DNA of 64,000 nucleotides from Mycolicibacterium arenosum (GCF_024320865.1 NZ_JANDBD010000002.1:1-64000), one strand, 5' to 3'; counted from the stretch's first letter, positions 36,710 through 46,327 are shown. Notes: generated by a model not told the origin, from the letters alone. Program-made: numbers and translations.

Positions 36710-37785
36710 GCACCGCCGACATCTTCTTCAATCCCATTTGGGACGTCCGGATGACGGACACCTCGCTGCGCGACGGAAGCCATCACAAGCGCCACCAGTT
36801 CACTCTCGACGAGGTCGGTGCGATCGTCGCCGCGCTCGATGCCGCGGGTGTGCCGGTGATCGAGGTGACCCACGGCGACGGCCTCGGTGGGTCGAGCTTC
36901 AATTACGGCTTCTCGAAAACCCCTGAGCAGGAACTGATCAAGCTCGCCGCCGAGACCGCCAAAGAGGCGAAGATCGCGTTCCTCATGCTGCCCGGTGTGG
37001 GCACCAAGGAGGACATCAAGGAGGCGCAGAACAACGGCGGTGAGATCTGCCGGATCGCGACGCACTGCACCGAGGCCGACGTGTCGATCCAGCACTTCGG
37101 ACTCGCGCGCGAGCTGGGCCTGGAGACGGTCGGCTTCCTGATGATGAGCCACACCATCTCTCCGGAGAAGCTCGCCGCGCAGGCGCGCATCATGGCCGAC
37201 GCCGGCTGCCAGTGCGTCTACGTCGTCGACTCGGCCGGTGCGCTGGTCCTCGACGGCGTCGCCGACCGCGTCGCCGCCCTCGTCGCCGAACTCGGCGACG
37301 ACGCCCAGGTCGGCTTCCACGGGCACGAGAACCTGGGACTCGGCGTCGCCAACTCCATCGAGGCCGTGCGGGCGGGCGCCAAGCAGATCGACGGCTCCTG
37401 CCGCCGCTTCGGCGCGGGCGCGGGCAACGCTCCCGTCGAAGCGCTGATCGGCGTGTTCGACAAGATCGGCGTCAAGACCGGTATCGACTTCTTCGACATC
37501 GCCGACGCCGCCGAGGAGGTCGTGGCGCCCGCGATGCCGGCCGAGTGCCTGCTGGACCGCAACGCGCTGATCATGGGCTACTCCGGGGTCTACTCGAGCT
37601 TCCTCAAGCACGCCATCCGCCAGTCCGAGCGCTACGGCGTGCCCGCCCACCAGCTGCTGCACCGCGCCGGGCAGCGCAAGCTCATCGGCGGCCAGGAGGA
37701 CCAGCTCATCGACATCGCACTGGAGATCAAGCGCGAACTGGGGGCGCCTCCAGCGAAGCTAGGGGGAGATGCTGCGAACGCCTGA
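36706..37785 (+). CDS. hsaF: HsaF, 4-hydroxy-2-oxovalerate/hexanoate aldolase
   Basis: A 359-residue DmpG-type aldolase. [15 protein letters not shown] near residue 18 holds the metal-binding Asp and the catalytic region, [15 protein letters not shown] is near residue 102, and [15 protein letters not shown] near residue 203 supplies the two metal-binding His. It splits 4-hydroxy-2-oxohexanoate to pyruvate and propanal. It forms a channelling complex with HsaG. It ends the hsaE-G-F operon; the next 180 bases hold only a possible terminator before an unrelated gene. Confidence 0.96.
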   Translation: MSTADIFFNPIWDVRMTDTSLRDGSHHKRHQFTLDEVGAIVAALDAAGVPVIEVTHGDGLGGSSFNYGFSKTPEQELIKLAAETAKEAKIAFLMLPGVGTKEDIKEAQNNGGEICRIATHCTEADVSIQHFGLARELGLETVGFLMMSHTISPEKLAAQARIMADAGCQCVYVVDSAGALVLDGVADRVAALVAELGDDAQVGFHGHENLGLGVANSIEAVRAGAKQIDGSCRRFGAGAGNAPVEALIGVFDKIGVKTGIDFFDIADAAEEVVAPAMPAECLLDRNALIMGYSGVYSSFLKHAIRQSERYGVPAHQLLHRAGQRKLIGGQEDQLIDIALEIKRELGAPPAKLGGDAANA

Positions 37786-37805
37786 GGGGCCGCGAGACTG
37801 AATTC

Positions 37806-37834
37806 GACGACGTTTCACGCCCTTTCGCGTCGTC
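37806..37834 (+). terminator. Possible terminator after hsaF
   Basis: Arms GACGACG and CGTCGTC flank a 15-base loop, 20 bases past the hsaF stop. There is no T tract. The rest of the 37786-37967 gap shows no gene. Confidence 0.4.
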
Positions 37835-37967
37835 AGATTCCGAATGGGTCACACGGCGCGCCCTCGGAGCCCGTCGGCCGGTAGGGTTTGGGCTGCGCCG
37901 TCCAGATTCTCGCGGCGGCTGACCACTTTCCAGGTCGGCCCGCTCACGACGTCTGGAGAACTCCGCG

Positions 37968-38651
37968 GTGACCACCGGCCAAGCCGACCCCCTGACGACC
38001 GTCGCCGACGTCATCGGCATCCCGAGCTTCCGCGGCTGGATCCACCTGGTCTCCGCCGTCTTCGCGATCGTGGCCGGAGCGACGCTCGTGCTCGTCGCCT
38101 GGGGCGAGGGGGCACCGCGGGCCGGTTGGGCGGCGCTCATCTACGTCGTCGCCGCCGTCGCCATGTTCAGCGTGAGCGCCGTGTATCACCGGGTGCGCTG
38201 GGTCTCACCGGTGGCCGAGAAGTGGATGATGCGGTTCGACCACTCGATCATCTTCGTGTTCATCGCGGGCACCTACACGCCGTTCGCGGTGCTGGCCATG
38301 CCCCCGGACGTCGGCACCAAGGTGCTGGCCATCGTGTGGACCGGAGCGGCCGCGGGGGTGGCGCTCAAGATGTTCTGGCCGTCGGCGCCGAGGTGGGTCG
38401 GGGTGCCGCTGTACCTCCTGCTCGGTTACGTCGCCGTCCTGTTCACCGAAGTCCTGCTGCACGGTGCGGGCGTCGCGGTCGTCGCCCTGCTGGTGGCCGG
38501 AGCAGTGCTCTACAACATCGGCGCCATCCTCTACGGCACGCAGTGGCCCAACCCGTGGCCGTCCACGTTCGGCCACCACGAGTTCTTCCACGCGTTCACC
38601 GCGGCGGCGGCCGTCTGCCACTTCGCAGCGATCTGGCTCGTCGTCCGATAG
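37968..38651 (+). CDS. Hemolysin III / TrhA-family membrane protein
   Basis: A 227-residue integral membrane protein with seven hydrophobic segments. Conserved family motifs are SAVYHRVRW near residue 68, [18 protein letters not shown] near residue 88, and [19 protein letters not shown] near residue 200; the His/Asp residues of these are the zinc ligands of PAQR-type receptors. Members (YqfA, YplQ) are implicated in membrane energetics and lipid homeostasis. The start is a GTG. It stands between the hsa operon and the permease genes and has no obvious steroid role. Confidence 0.9.
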   Translation: MTTGQADPLTTVADVIGIPSFRGWIHLVSAVFAIVAGATLVLVAWGEGAPRAGWAALIYVVAAVAMFSVSAVYHRVRWVSPVAEKWMMRFDHSIIFVFIAGTYTPFAVLAMPPDVGTKVLAIVWTGAAAGVALKMFWPSAPRWVGVPLYLLLGYVAVLFTEVLLHGAGVAVVALLVAGAVLYNIGAILYGTQWPNPWPSTFGHHEFFHAFTAAAAVCHFAAIWLVVR

Positions 38652-38672
38652 ATCCGCGGGCACTATGGTTCG

Positions 38673-39656
38673 GTGACCGCTGCCCCCACCGACCGCCGAC
38701 GGCGCCTCGGTTCCCTGGAGGGCCTGCTGCTCAGCCTCATCGCGCTGGCGGTGTCGGCGGGTGCGGTGAGTGCCTTCGTGACGCGGCACGTCGACCTGCG
38801 CACCGCCGCCACCGTGTTCTGCGGGGTGTTCGTGCAAGCACTGCCGTTCCTCGTGCTCGGCGTCGTGCTCAGCGGGTTGATCGCCGCGTACGTCAGCGCG
38901 GAGCGGCTCGCGCGGTGGCTGCCGCGCCGACCCTCGGCCGCCGTTCTCGTCGCGGGCCTCGGCGGGGCGGCGCTCCCCGGTTGCGAGTGCGGCTCGGTTC
39001 CCGTGGCGCGCAGGCTCTTCGGGCCCGGTAGCACCGGCGCGGCCGCCCTGACGTTCATGCTGTCGGCGCCGGCGATCAACCCCGTCGTGCTGGTTGCGAC
39101 GGCGGTCGCGTTCCCCGGCCAGCCCGCGATGGTCGCCGCGCGGTGCGTGGCCTCGCTGGCGACCGCCGTCGTCATGGGCCTGCTGTGGGCCCGCTTCGGC
39201 AGGGGCGAGTGGGTGACCCGGAAACTGCCCGATCCGCCCGCGGGCGACGCGTCCCGATGGGCGGTGTTCAGCGCAGCCGCACGACACGACTTCCTGCAGG
39301 CCGCGTCGTTCCTGGTGCTCGGCGCGCTGGCCGCCGCCGCGCTGCGGGTTCTGGTGCCCGCGTGGGTGTTCGACCACCTGGCGGGCAACCTCCTCGTCGG
39401 CGTCCTCGTGATGGCTCTGCTCGCCGTCGTGCTCGCGCTGTGTTCGGAGGCCGACGCGTTCGTCGCCGCCAGCCTCACGATGCTGCCGCTGGTGCCGAAA
39501 CTGGTGTTCCTCGTCGTCGGGCCCGCGATCGACGTGAAGCTGGCTGCGATGCAGGCGGGCATGTTCGGCAGGCCCTTCGCGCTGCGCTTCGGTTCGACGA
39601 CGTTCGTGGTGGCGACCGTGACGGCGACTCTCGTCGGCTCGGTGATGCTGACATGA
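38673..39656 (+). CDS. YraQ/YcgR-like permease (DUF318 family)
   Basis: A 327-residue membrane protein with about eight segments and the diagnostic GAALPGCECGSVPVARRL near residue 100, followed by LTFMLSAPAINPVVLVA near residue 130. A second copy of the fold from residue 210 contains CSEADAFVAASL. It belongs with the ArsP/YraQ permeases. It is followed seven bases later by a TIGR03943 protein, the same pairing as B. subtilis ycgR-ycgQ, a Zur-regulated set of unknown transport specificity. The start is GTG with TATGGT just upstream. Confidence 0.88.
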   Translation: MTAAPTDRRRRLGSLEGLLLSLIALAVSAGAVSAFVTRHVDLRTAATVFCGVFVQALPFLVLGVVLSGLIAAYVSAERLARWLPRRPSAAVLVAGLGGAALPGCECGSVPVARRLFGPGSTGAAALTFMLSAPAINPVVLVATAVAFPGQPAMVAARCVASLATAVVMGLLWARFGRGEWVTRKLPDPPAGDASRWAVFSAAARHDFLQAASFLVLGALAAAALRVLVPAWVFDHLAGNLLVGVLVMALLAVVLALCSEADAFVAASLTMLPLVPKLVFLVVGPAIDVKLAAMQAGMFGRPFALRFGSTTFVVATVTATLVGSVMLT

Positions 39657-39663
39657 GCGTCCT

Positions 39664-40356
39664 GTGAGCAGAGGAACGCAGCACGTCCTGCTGCTGCTCG
39701 TCGGGCTGAGCGTCGCGATGATGCTCGCCAGGGGCACGTACGTGAACTACGTGAAGCCGAGCCTGTGGCCGTGGCTGCTCGTCGCGGCGGTGGTGTTGGT
39801 CGTGCTCGGTGTCACCGGTGTCGTCCACGAGCTGCGGCATGCGGTCACCCCCGAGCACGGTCACGCGCACCGGTCGTGGCTGACCTGGCTGTTGCTGATA
39901 CCGATCGCGATGATCGCGTTCGTCGCGCCTCCGCCGCTGGACGCGGCGGGCGCCAATCCGCCGCCGGCGATCAGTGCGCCGCAGCCGAGACCGTTCCCGC
40001 CGCTGCCGGAGGGACCCGCGCCGGAGGTGTCGCTGCCCGACGCCGTCATGCGTGCCGCGGCCGACAGCGCGAAATCGCTCGACGGCAGGACCATCACGCT
40101 CACCGGGTTCACCGTGCACGCCAACGGCCGCGTCGACCTGGGCCGCGTGGTGATCGTCTGTTGCGCCGCGGACGCCCAGCTCGCCAGGGTGCACCTGGCC
40201 GGGTTGGATGGCCGGGACTTTCCGGAGGACACCTGGCTGCGGGTGGTCGGCCGCATCGAACCGGGCTCGTCGCATCCGGACGACGGGTTCGTTCCGACGA
40301 TGTCCGTGACCGAGGTGCAGCGTATCGACAGGCCGAAGAACACCTACGCCTATTAG
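39664..40356 (+). CDS. TIGR03943 (YcgQ-like) partner of the permease
   Basis: A 230-residue protein. Two N-terminal membrane segments (residues 6-24 and 33-52) are followed by HGHAHRSW and a third segment to residue 85. A Pro-rich linker leads to a soluble C-terminal domain with LTGFTVHANGRVDLGRVVIVCCAADAQ near residue 145, whose two adjacent Cys and Asp are conserved. The family almost always lies next to a YraQ-type permease, which fits here with a seven-base gap. Metal binding is suspected, not shown. Start GTG. Confidence 0.85.
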   Translation: MSRGTQHVLLLLVGLSVAMMLARGTYVNYVKPSLWPWLLVAAVVLVVLGVTGVVHELRHAVTPEHGHAHRSWLTWLLLIPIAMIAFVAPPPLDAAGANPPPAISAPQPRPFPPLPEGPAPEVSLPDAVMRAAADSAKSLDGRTITLTGFTVHANGRVDLGRVVIVCCAADAQLARVHLAGLDGRDFPEDTWLRVVGRIEPGSSHPDDGFVPTMSVTEVQRIDRPKNTYAY

Positions 40357-40388
40357 GTGCGTCGGACCGTGCGGGCACGATGGTGCCC

Positions 40389-42485
40389 ATGGCAGCACAG
40401 GCGACCCGCGAGCAGGCCCAGGCGATCCTCGAACAGCTGGCGGGTCCGAACGCCCGGCTGCGCGACGACCAGTGGGCGGCGATCGAAGCGCTGGTGGTGC
40501 AGCGTCGCCGCGCCCTCGTCGTCCAGCGCACGGGGTGGGGTAAGTCGGCGGTCTACTTCATCGCCGCCAAGCTGCTGCGCGGTGCGGGCTTCGGCCCGAC
40601 CGTGATCGTCTCCCCGCTGCTGGCCCTCATGCGCAACCAGGTGGCGGCCGCCGAAAGAGCGGGCGTGCACGCCGCGACCATCAACTCGAGCAACGTCGCC
40701 GACTGGGCCGATGTGCACGCCCGCGTCCGCTCCGGAGACCTGGACGTGCTGCTGGTCAGCCCCGAACGCCTGAACAACCCCGACTTCCGCGACGAGGTGC
40801 TGCCCGCGCTGGCGCGCGACGCCGGCCTGGTCGTGGTCGACGAGGCGCACTGCGTATCGGACTGGGGCCACGACTTCCGGCCCGATTACCGGCGTATCCG
40901 CACGCTGATCGCCGAGTTGGGCGCCGACGTGCCGGTGCTCGCCACGACCGCGACGGCCAACGACCGCGTCGTCGCCGACGTGGTCACGCAACTCGGCGTC
41001 GGCGGCGGCGACACGCTGGTGCTGCGCGGCGGACTGGATCGCGAGTCGCTGCGGCTGTCGGTGGTGTCGGCGGGCACCCCGGCACAGCGCGCGGCGTGGT
41101 TGGGTGCACACATCGACTCGCTGCCGGGCTCGGGGATCGTGTACACGCTTACGGTGTCGCAGGCGCACGACGTGGCCACGCTGCTGCGCGAGCGCGGGTT
41201 CCCCGTCGCCGCCTACACCGGCTCGACGGAGACCGCCGAGCGCGAACAACTCGAGGCGGACCTACTGGGCAACCGGGTCAAGGCGCTGATCGCGACGTCG
41301 GCGCTCGGCATGGGATTCGACAAGCCGGACCTCGGGTTCGTCGTACATCTGGGTGCGCCGTCGTCGCCGATCGCCTACTACCAGCAGGTCGGACGTGCCG
41401 GGCGCTCCACCGACAGCGCCGAGGTGATCCTGCTTCCCGGCCGCGAGGACGAGGACGTCTGGCGGTACTTCGCCTCCGTCGCGTTCCCGTCGGAGTCGAT
41501 GGTGCGCAACGTGATTCGCGAGCTCGACACCGAACGTCCGCTGTCGACGCCCGCGCTGGAACCGCTCGTCGACCTGAATCGGTCCCGACTGGAGATGGTG
41601 CTCAAGGTCCTCGACGTCGACGGAGCGGTCCGGCGCGTCAAGGGAGGTTGGGTGGGCACCGGTGCATCGTGGGAGTACGACGAGCCGCGGTATGAGAACC
41701 TCGACGCCGCCCGCAAGCGCGAGCAGCAGGCGATGCGCGACTACCAGGTCACCGACGAGTGCCGAATGGCGTTCCTGCGCAAGCAACTCGATGATCCGGA
41801 GCTCACCGCGGGGGAGCGCTGCGGGCGGTGCGACAACTGCACCGGCGCGCGCTACGACGGGCACGTCGACGCCGCCGCCGCCGAGGAGACCCGGCAGCGG
41901 CTCATGCGGCCCGGCGTGGAACTGGCCCCGCGCAAGCAGTGGCCGACGGGCTTGTCGAAGCTCGGGGTGGCGCTGTCGGGCAAGATCGCCGACGGACCCG
42001 CGGCGGGGCGGGTGATCGGACGCCTCACCGACCTCGGCTGGGGTGCGCGGCTGCGCCGAATCCTCGACGCGCCCGACGGTGAGGTCGACGACGACGTGGT
42101 GCAGGCCGCGGTCAAGGTGCTGGCGTCATGGGACTGGGCGGTCCGCCCGGTGGCGGTGATGGCCCTCGATTCGGATCGCCACCCGCTGCTCATCGGTTCG
42201 CTGGCGCGCCGGCTCGCCGAACTCGGGCGCCTCACCGATCTCGGCACGCTGCAGTACGCGCCGGAGCGCACACCCGTCACGGCGGTCAACTCCGCATACC
42301 GGGTCGCGGCTCTCGACGGGTCGTGGCTCGCGCCGGACTCGGCGGCGATCGCCGCGGTGGGCGGGCCCATCCTGCTGGTCGACGACCTCGCCGACACCGG
42401 TTGGACGCTGACGATGGCCGCGCGTGTCATCCGCGCGGCTGGCGCCCCCGACGTGCTGCCCTTCGCCCTGGCAAGCACCAACTAA
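40389..42485 (+). CDS. RecQ-family DNA helicase fused to a phosphoribosyltransferase-like domain
   Basis: A 698-residue protein. N-terminal helicase: Walker A region QRTGWGKSAVYF near residue 45, SPLLALMRNQV, DEAHCVSDWGHDFRP near residue 155, ATTATANDRVVADV, SALGMGFDKPDLGF near residue 300 and QQVGRAGRSTDSAE near residue 330. The RecQ zinc site GERCGRCDNCTG is near residue 475. From residue 560 there is no HRDC domain; instead a PRPP-binding-like ILLVDDLADTGWTLTMAA near residue 660 indicates a type I phosphoribosyltransferase (ComF-like) domain. The ATG at 40389 or one three codons upstream may be used. Confidence 0.85.
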   Translation: MAAQATREQAQAILEQLAGPNARLRDDQWAAIEALVVQRRRALVVQRTGWGKSAVYFIAAKLLRGAGFGPTVIVSPLLALMRNQVAAAERAGVHAATINSSNVADWADVHARVRSGDLDVLLVSPERLNNPDFRDEVLPALARDAGLVVVDEAHCVSDWGHDFRPDYRRIRTLIAELGADVPVLATTATANDRVVADVVTQLGVGGGDTLVLRGGLDRESLRLSVVSAGTPAQRAAWLGAHIDSLPGSGIVYTLTVSQAHDVATLLRERGFPVAAYTGSTETAEREQLEADLLGNRVKALIATSALGMGFDKPDLGFVVHLGAPSSPIAYYQQVGRAGRSTDSAEVILLPGREDEDVWRYFASVAFPSESMVRNVIRELDTERPLSTPALEPLVDLNRSRLEMVLKVLDVDGAVRRVKGGWVGTGASWEYDEPRYENLDAARKREQQAMRDYQVTDECRMAFLRKQLDDPELTAGERCGRCDNCTGARYDGHVDAAAAEETRQRLMRPGVELAPRKQWPTGLSKLGVALSGKIADGPAAGRVIGRLTDLGWGARLRRILDAPDGEVDDDVVQAAVKVLASWDWAVRPVAVMALDSDRHPLLIGSLARRLAELGRLTDLGTLQYAPERTPVTAVNSAYRVAALDGSWLAPDSAAIAAVGGPILLVDDLADTGWTLTMAARVIRAAGAPDVLPFALASTN

Positions 42486-42586
42486 CCGGTAACTCGTGCC
42501 CCATCTGTAACGCGGTCACCTTTGCTGGCGACAACCTCCCCAGTGGCCGGGGAAAACGTAGTGCGGCCCGAACCAAGGAGATGTCC

Positions 42587-43054
42587 ATGACTCGTGCCGC
42601 GAACGCTCTGGCTCTGCTCGCCGCCGGCTCAGCCGCTGTTCTGCTCAGCCTGCCCTCGGCGGCTGCCGAGCCGACCGACCCGGTGGAGCCCGCGGATCCG
42701 ACCGTGCCGACCGCGCCGGCCCAGCCGTCCACGGCGCCGCTGCCGGGCCCGGCCCCGGAGGCGACCGCTGCGGCCGACGACTGCACCGCCGCCGGGCTGG
42801 CCTCGACCATCAGCTCGGTGACCGCGGAGTTGAGCACTTACTTCGCCGCGCATCCCGATGTGAACCAGGCGATGATCGACGCGACCCGCCAGCCGTCCTT
42901 CATCGCCGTCGGACAGTTCGACGACTTCTTCAAGAACCACCCGGTGGAGGCGGACGCGATCCGCGCCATCCAGGCGCCCTACGTCGCGTTCAAGGATCGC
43001 TGCGGACTGCAGGTCGCTCCGACCGACGCGCTCGCGGTACTCGCCGAGGTCTGA
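42587..43054 (+). CDS. Secreted hemophore-like protein (Rv0203/MHB-type)
   Basis: A 155-residue exported protein. MTRAANALALLAAGSAAV begins a Sec signal peptide with cleavage near SAAA-EPT, then a Pro/Thr-rich linker to residue 60. The folded part has two conserved Cys (DDCTAAG and DRCGLQ) and hemophore-family segments LSTYFAAHPDVNQAM and QPSFIAVGQFDDFFKNHP. Rv0203-type proteins carry heme to membrane importers. The ATG at 42587 is chosen because AAGGAG lies seven bases ahead, whereas it would abut an alternative ATG at 42581. Confidence 0.85.
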   Translation: MTRAANALALLAAGSAAVLLSLPSAAAEPTDPVEPADPTVPTAPAQPSTAPLPGPAPEATAAADDCTAAGLASTISSVTAELSTYFAAHPDVNQAMIDATRQPSFIAVGQFDDFFKNHPVEADAIRAIQAPYVAFKDRCGLQVAPTDALAVLAEV

Positions 43055-43055
43055 G

Positions 43056-43718
43056 TCAGCGGTTGTCGAGGAGCGCGACGAGCTTCTCGGTGACCTCGTC
43101 GAGGGCGTGGTAGATGCCCACGGTGCGCCCCGCCGCGTCCTGATCGATCGGATACTGCGCGTGCTCCATACCGAGCACCCGCAGCCCGGCGGCCGCTGCG
43201 GCCCTGACGCCGTTGCTCGAGTCCTCGACCGCGAGGCTGCCCGCGCTGCGCGCACCCAGGCGGGCGATGGCCTCCCGGTAGACGTCGGGAGCGGGCTTGC
43301 CCGCCGCCACTTCGGCGCTCGACACCGTCGCGGCGAAGTACTCGCCGATGGCCGTCGTCGTCATCACGCGATCGATGATCTCGCGGGGTGCCGACGAGGC
43401 CAGCGCCACGGGCACCCTGCTGGCGGCGGACCGCACCAGTTCGAGCGCACCGGTGATGAGCGGCACCTCGCCGCGGTCGTACGCACTCGCGACGTGGGAG
43501 ATGACGCCGTCGGCGGCTCGTTGCGGAGCCATGCCGGCGCGGTCGGAGAGGTACGTCGCCCACTCGGGCACGCTCTTGCCCTGGCAGGTCCTGGTGTCCT
43601 CGGACGACCAGGCGTAGCCGTGCTCGGCGGCGACGGTCTGCCAGCCCTGTTCCCATAGGTGCTCCGACATCACGAGCACCCCGTCGAGGTCGAACACCAC
43701 GCATCGGTCCACAGTCAT
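43056..43718 (-). CDS. HAD-superfamily phosphatase (beta-phosphoglucomutase-like) of the GntR operon
   Basis: A 220-residue HAD hydrolase: VVFDLDGVLVMSEHLW at residues 7-22 (nucleophile Asp10, Asp12), SSAPREIIDRVM near residue 115, GKPAPDVYREA near residue 145 and EDSSNGVRAAAAAG near residue 170. The small helical cap between motifs I and II puts it with the beta-PGM/GPP group. It overlaps the FGGY kinase stop by four bases and is the last gene of the five-gene GntR unit, where it may dephosphorylate the kinase-derived product or a by-product. Convergent with the hemophore gene. Confidence 0.9.
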   Translation of the reverse strand: MTVDRCVVFDLDGVLVMSEHLWEQGWQTVAAEHGYAWSSEDTRTCQGKSVPEWATYLSDRAGMAPQRAADGVISHVASAYDRGEVPLITGALELVRSAASRVPVALASSAPREIIDRVMTTTAIGEYFAATVSSAEVAAGKPAPDVYREAIARLGARSAGSLAVEDSSNGVRAAAAAGLRVLGMEHAQYPIDQDAAGRTVGIYHALDEVTEKLVALLDNR

Positions 43719-45220
43719 TCCTCGCCGCCGGTCGTCGGGTGATACACGGGATAGAGCGCGTCGTACAGCCGCCGGTAGTGCGCGTACCGCTCCGAATACT
43801 CCAGTGCCCGTGAGGTATCCGGGCGATAGGTGCGTGCGACCGCTGCACGCGCGGTCAGGAAGGCGTAATCCGGTTGAGCGCCGCTGCCGACGAGTGCGCA
43901 CGCGGCGCCGCCGACCGCCGCGGCATCCTGTGGTTGGTCGACGGTCTCGAGTGGGCGTTCGAGGATGTCGGTGATGATCTGGGTCCACTCCGAGCCCATG
44001 GTTCCACCGCCGACCGCCCTGATCCGGTTGACGTCCTGCCCGTAGTCGATGGCGTACTCGAGGGCCCAACGCATCTGAAAGGCAACACCTTCCATCACCG
44101 CACGCAGCACGTGGCCCGGCCCGTGGTGCAGGCCGAGCCCGACGAACGCCGCGCGGGCGGAATCGTCGAACACGGGAACCCGCTCACCGCTCAGCCACGG
44201 CGCGAACAGCAGGCCGTCCATGTCGTCGGCGCTGTCACGGACCAGCTGTTCGATGCGCCCGTAGTCGACCGGACCGGGCCGGTCCAGTCCGAGCATGCGT
44301 ACCGCCCAGGCCAGCGCCGCTCCGCCCGTGGCGATCTCCAGCCAGAGGATCCACTGGTCGGGGTCGGCGTGGGCGAGCACGCCGAGGCGCTGCCGCGGGT
44401 CGGGTCTCGGCTCGGACATCGCGAGACCGAAATACACGGCCGTGCCGAGGCTGACGTGCAGATCGCCGGGATCGACTGCGCCCGAGCCGAGTTGGCTGGC
44501 AGGCACGTCGCCGACGCCGACGTACACCGCGACGTCGGCGCTGAGCCCGAGTCGGTCGGCCACGTCGGGCAGCAGGTGGCCTGCGACCTCGGTTGCGGCC
44601 CGCACCGTCGGCAGCTTGGCCGGGTCGACACCGGTGAGCAGGCAGGCGACCTCGTCCCAGTCGCGGGTGGACTGGTCGAACAGCCGATAGGCCGACGCGC
44701 CCGCGTGGTCGGTCACGGCCACTCCGGTCAGGTGCATGACGACGGCTTCCTTGCAGTCGAGCAGCTTCGCGGCGGCGGTATAGACGTCGGGGCGTTCGTC
44801 GCGCAGCCACAGGATCTTGGGGACGATGTCCTTGCCGGACACCACGGCGTGGAGTCGGTGGAACTGCTCGGCGGGCGGCAGAACCTTGGCGAGCGTGGCG
44901 GCCGCCACCTCGCCGCGTTGATCGAGCCAGCTGATCATCGGGCCGAGGGGTCGGCCCGCGTGGTCGACGGGCACGACGTTGAACATCTGTGCGGTGACGC
45001 TGATCCCCGAGATCGTGACCGCCGCGCGGTCGACGAGTTCCCGCGCCGCGTCGAGTGCCGCCGCGATGATCAGATCCAGGTCCTGCTCGACGCCCGCGTC
45101 CCCGACCATCAGGAGGCCGTACGCCCGATAGGCGCTGTCGACCAGACCGCCCGCGGTGTCGACGACGACGACCTTCACCCCGCTGGTGCCGACGTCGAAG
45201 GCGAGGACGTGGGAACTCAT
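43715..45220 (-). CDS. FGGY-family carbohydrate kinase (xylulokinase-like)
   Basis: A 501-residue sugar kinase: LAFDVGTSGVKVVVVDTAG at residues 6-24 (phosphate 1 motif), ISWLDQRGEVA near residue 94, LWLRDERPDVY near residue 133, GVGDVPASQLGSGA near residue 235, and the FGGY adenosine motif IRAVGGGTMGSEWTQI near residue 405. It phosphorylates a polyol or ketose; xylulose, ribulose and erythritol kinases belong here. The neighbouring APC permease and aminotransferase make an amino-alcohol or amino-polyol also conceivable. Start ATG lies ten bases past the aminotransferase stop. Confidence 0.88.
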   Translation of the reverse strand: MSSHVLAFDVGTSGVKVVVVDTAGGLVDSAYRAYGLLMVGDAGVEQDLDLIIAAALDAARELVDRAAVTISGISVTAQMFNVVPVDHAGRPLGPMISWLDQRGEVAAATLAKVLPPAEQFHRLHAVVSGKDIVPKILWLRDERPDVYTAAAKLLDCKEAVVMHLTGVAVTDHAGASAYRLFDQSTRDWDEVACLLTGVDPAKLPTVRAATEVAGHLLPDVADRLGLSADVAVYVGVGDVPASQLGSGAVDPGDLHVSLGTAVYFGLAMSEPRPDPRQRLGVLAHADPDQWILWLEIATGGAALAWAVRMLGLDRPGPVDYGRIEQLVRDSADDMDGLLFAPWLSGERVPVFDDSARAAFVGLGLHHGPGHVLRAVMEGVAFQMRWALEYAIDYGQDVNRIRAVGGGTMGSEWTQIITDILERPLETVDQPQDAAAVGGAACALVGSGAQPDYAFLTARAAVARTYRPDTSRALEYSERYAHYRRLYDALYPVYHPTTGGEE

Positions 45221-45229
45221 GGCCTGCGC

Positions 45230-46327
45230 TCACACCCCTCGGGAGACGGGCACCAGCAGTTCCTCCAGCAGCCGCAGGTAGCGGTCGTTCTGTTCGACCG
45301 TGCCGACGGTGACGCGGATGTGCGACCCCTTCAGCCCGTGCGCTCCCATGGCCCTGATCAGGATATCCTCGGCCAGTAGGGAATCCACGACAGCGGAGAC
45401 CGAACGTCCACTCGCGGAGATGTCGGCCAGGACGAAGTTGCCGTCCGAGGGGTAGGACTCGACTCCGTCGACTTGCTGCATCGCGGCGTGCAGCCGGTCG
45501 GCCTCCGAGCTGATGAACTCGGTTCGGTACGCGAGTTCCTCGGGTTCGTCGAGTGCCTGCAGGCATCCCCAGATCCCCATCAGGCTGATGCTGAAGGGGA
45601 TCCGGACGCGGGTGACGATGTCCATCAACTCGGGATCGCCGATGAGATAGCCGACGCGCAGCGCGGCGAGGCCGAATCCCTTGGACATGGTCCGGGCGAT
45701 CACCAGGTTCGGATGCGCGGCGACCAGCGGGGCGAACGACTCCGCGTAGCCGCACTCCAGATAAGCCTGATCGACGACGACGGGGATGCCGGTGTCCAGC
45801 AGCCGGACCAACTGCGCTGTGCTCCAACCTTTTCCGGTGGGATTGTTGGGACTGCACAGGAAGATGATCGTGGTGCGGTCGGTGATCGCGGCGAGCATCG
45901 CGTCGACGTCCAGCTCCCAGGTCCGCGGGGTGAGCGGCACGGACACCGGCTCACCGCCGTTGATGCGGGTCTGGCTCTCGAAGAACGCGTAGGTCGGGGA
46001 GGCGATCACGGTCTCGTCGCCGGGACCCACCAGCAGTCGCACCAGGACGTCGAGCACCTCGGTGGAGCCGTTGCCCAGCACGATCGATTCCGGCGCCACG
46101 TTGTTGTAGCGCGCCAGCGCCGCCTGCAGATCCTTGCCCGAGTAGGGGTAGAGGTGCCCGATGTCGAAGGCCCTTCGGACCGCCTCCCGCACTCCTTCGG
46201 ACGGCGGGATCGGACACTCGTTCGACATCATCCTCGCGAGTTGCCGGTGCTGCCAGGCGAAGTCGTGGTGTTCGGCGTTGTACGGCGCGGCGGACCGGAA
46301 TCCGGGCTTGACGAAGCGGTCGATCAT
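45230..46327 (-). CDS. Class I/II PLP aminotransferase (HisC/CobD-like)
   Basis: A 365-residue PLP enzyme: MSNECPIPPSEGVREAV near residue 33, LGNGSTEVLDVLVRLLV near residue 85, LCSPNNPTGKGWS near residue 155, the PLP-lysine region ARTMSKGFGLAALRVGYLIG near residue 215, and SDGNFVLADIS near residue 307. It resembles histidinol-phosphate aminotransferases but lies away from his genes, so it may act on another phosphorylated or free amino compound. Threonine-phosphate decarboxylase (CobD) shares this fold and cannot be excluded. Its ATG overlaps the permease stop by four bases. Confidence 0.88.
   Translation of the reverse strand: MIDRFVKPGFRSAAPYNAEHHDFAWQHRQLARMMSNECPIPPSEGVREAVRRAFDIGHLYPYSGKDLQAALARYNNVAPESIVLGNGSTEVLDVLVRLLVGPGDETVIASPTYAFFESQTRINGGEPVSVPLTPRTWELDVDAMLAAITDRTTIIFLCSPNNPTGKGWSTAQLVRLLDTGIPVVVDQAYLECGYAESFAPLVAAHPNLVIARTMSKGFGLAALRVGYLIGDPELMDIVTRVRIPFSISLMGIWGCLQALDEPEELAYRTEFISSEADRLHAAMQQVDGVESYPSDGNFVLADISASGRSVSAVVDSLLAEDILIRAMGAHGLKGSHIRVTVGTVEQNDRYLRLLEELLVPVSRGV

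Noticed and set aside
38205..39737. A 510-residue open frame antisense to trhA and the permease
   Set aside because: His/Arg/Gln-rich shadow with no recognisable fold; the plus-strand genes are membrane proteins with signature motifs.
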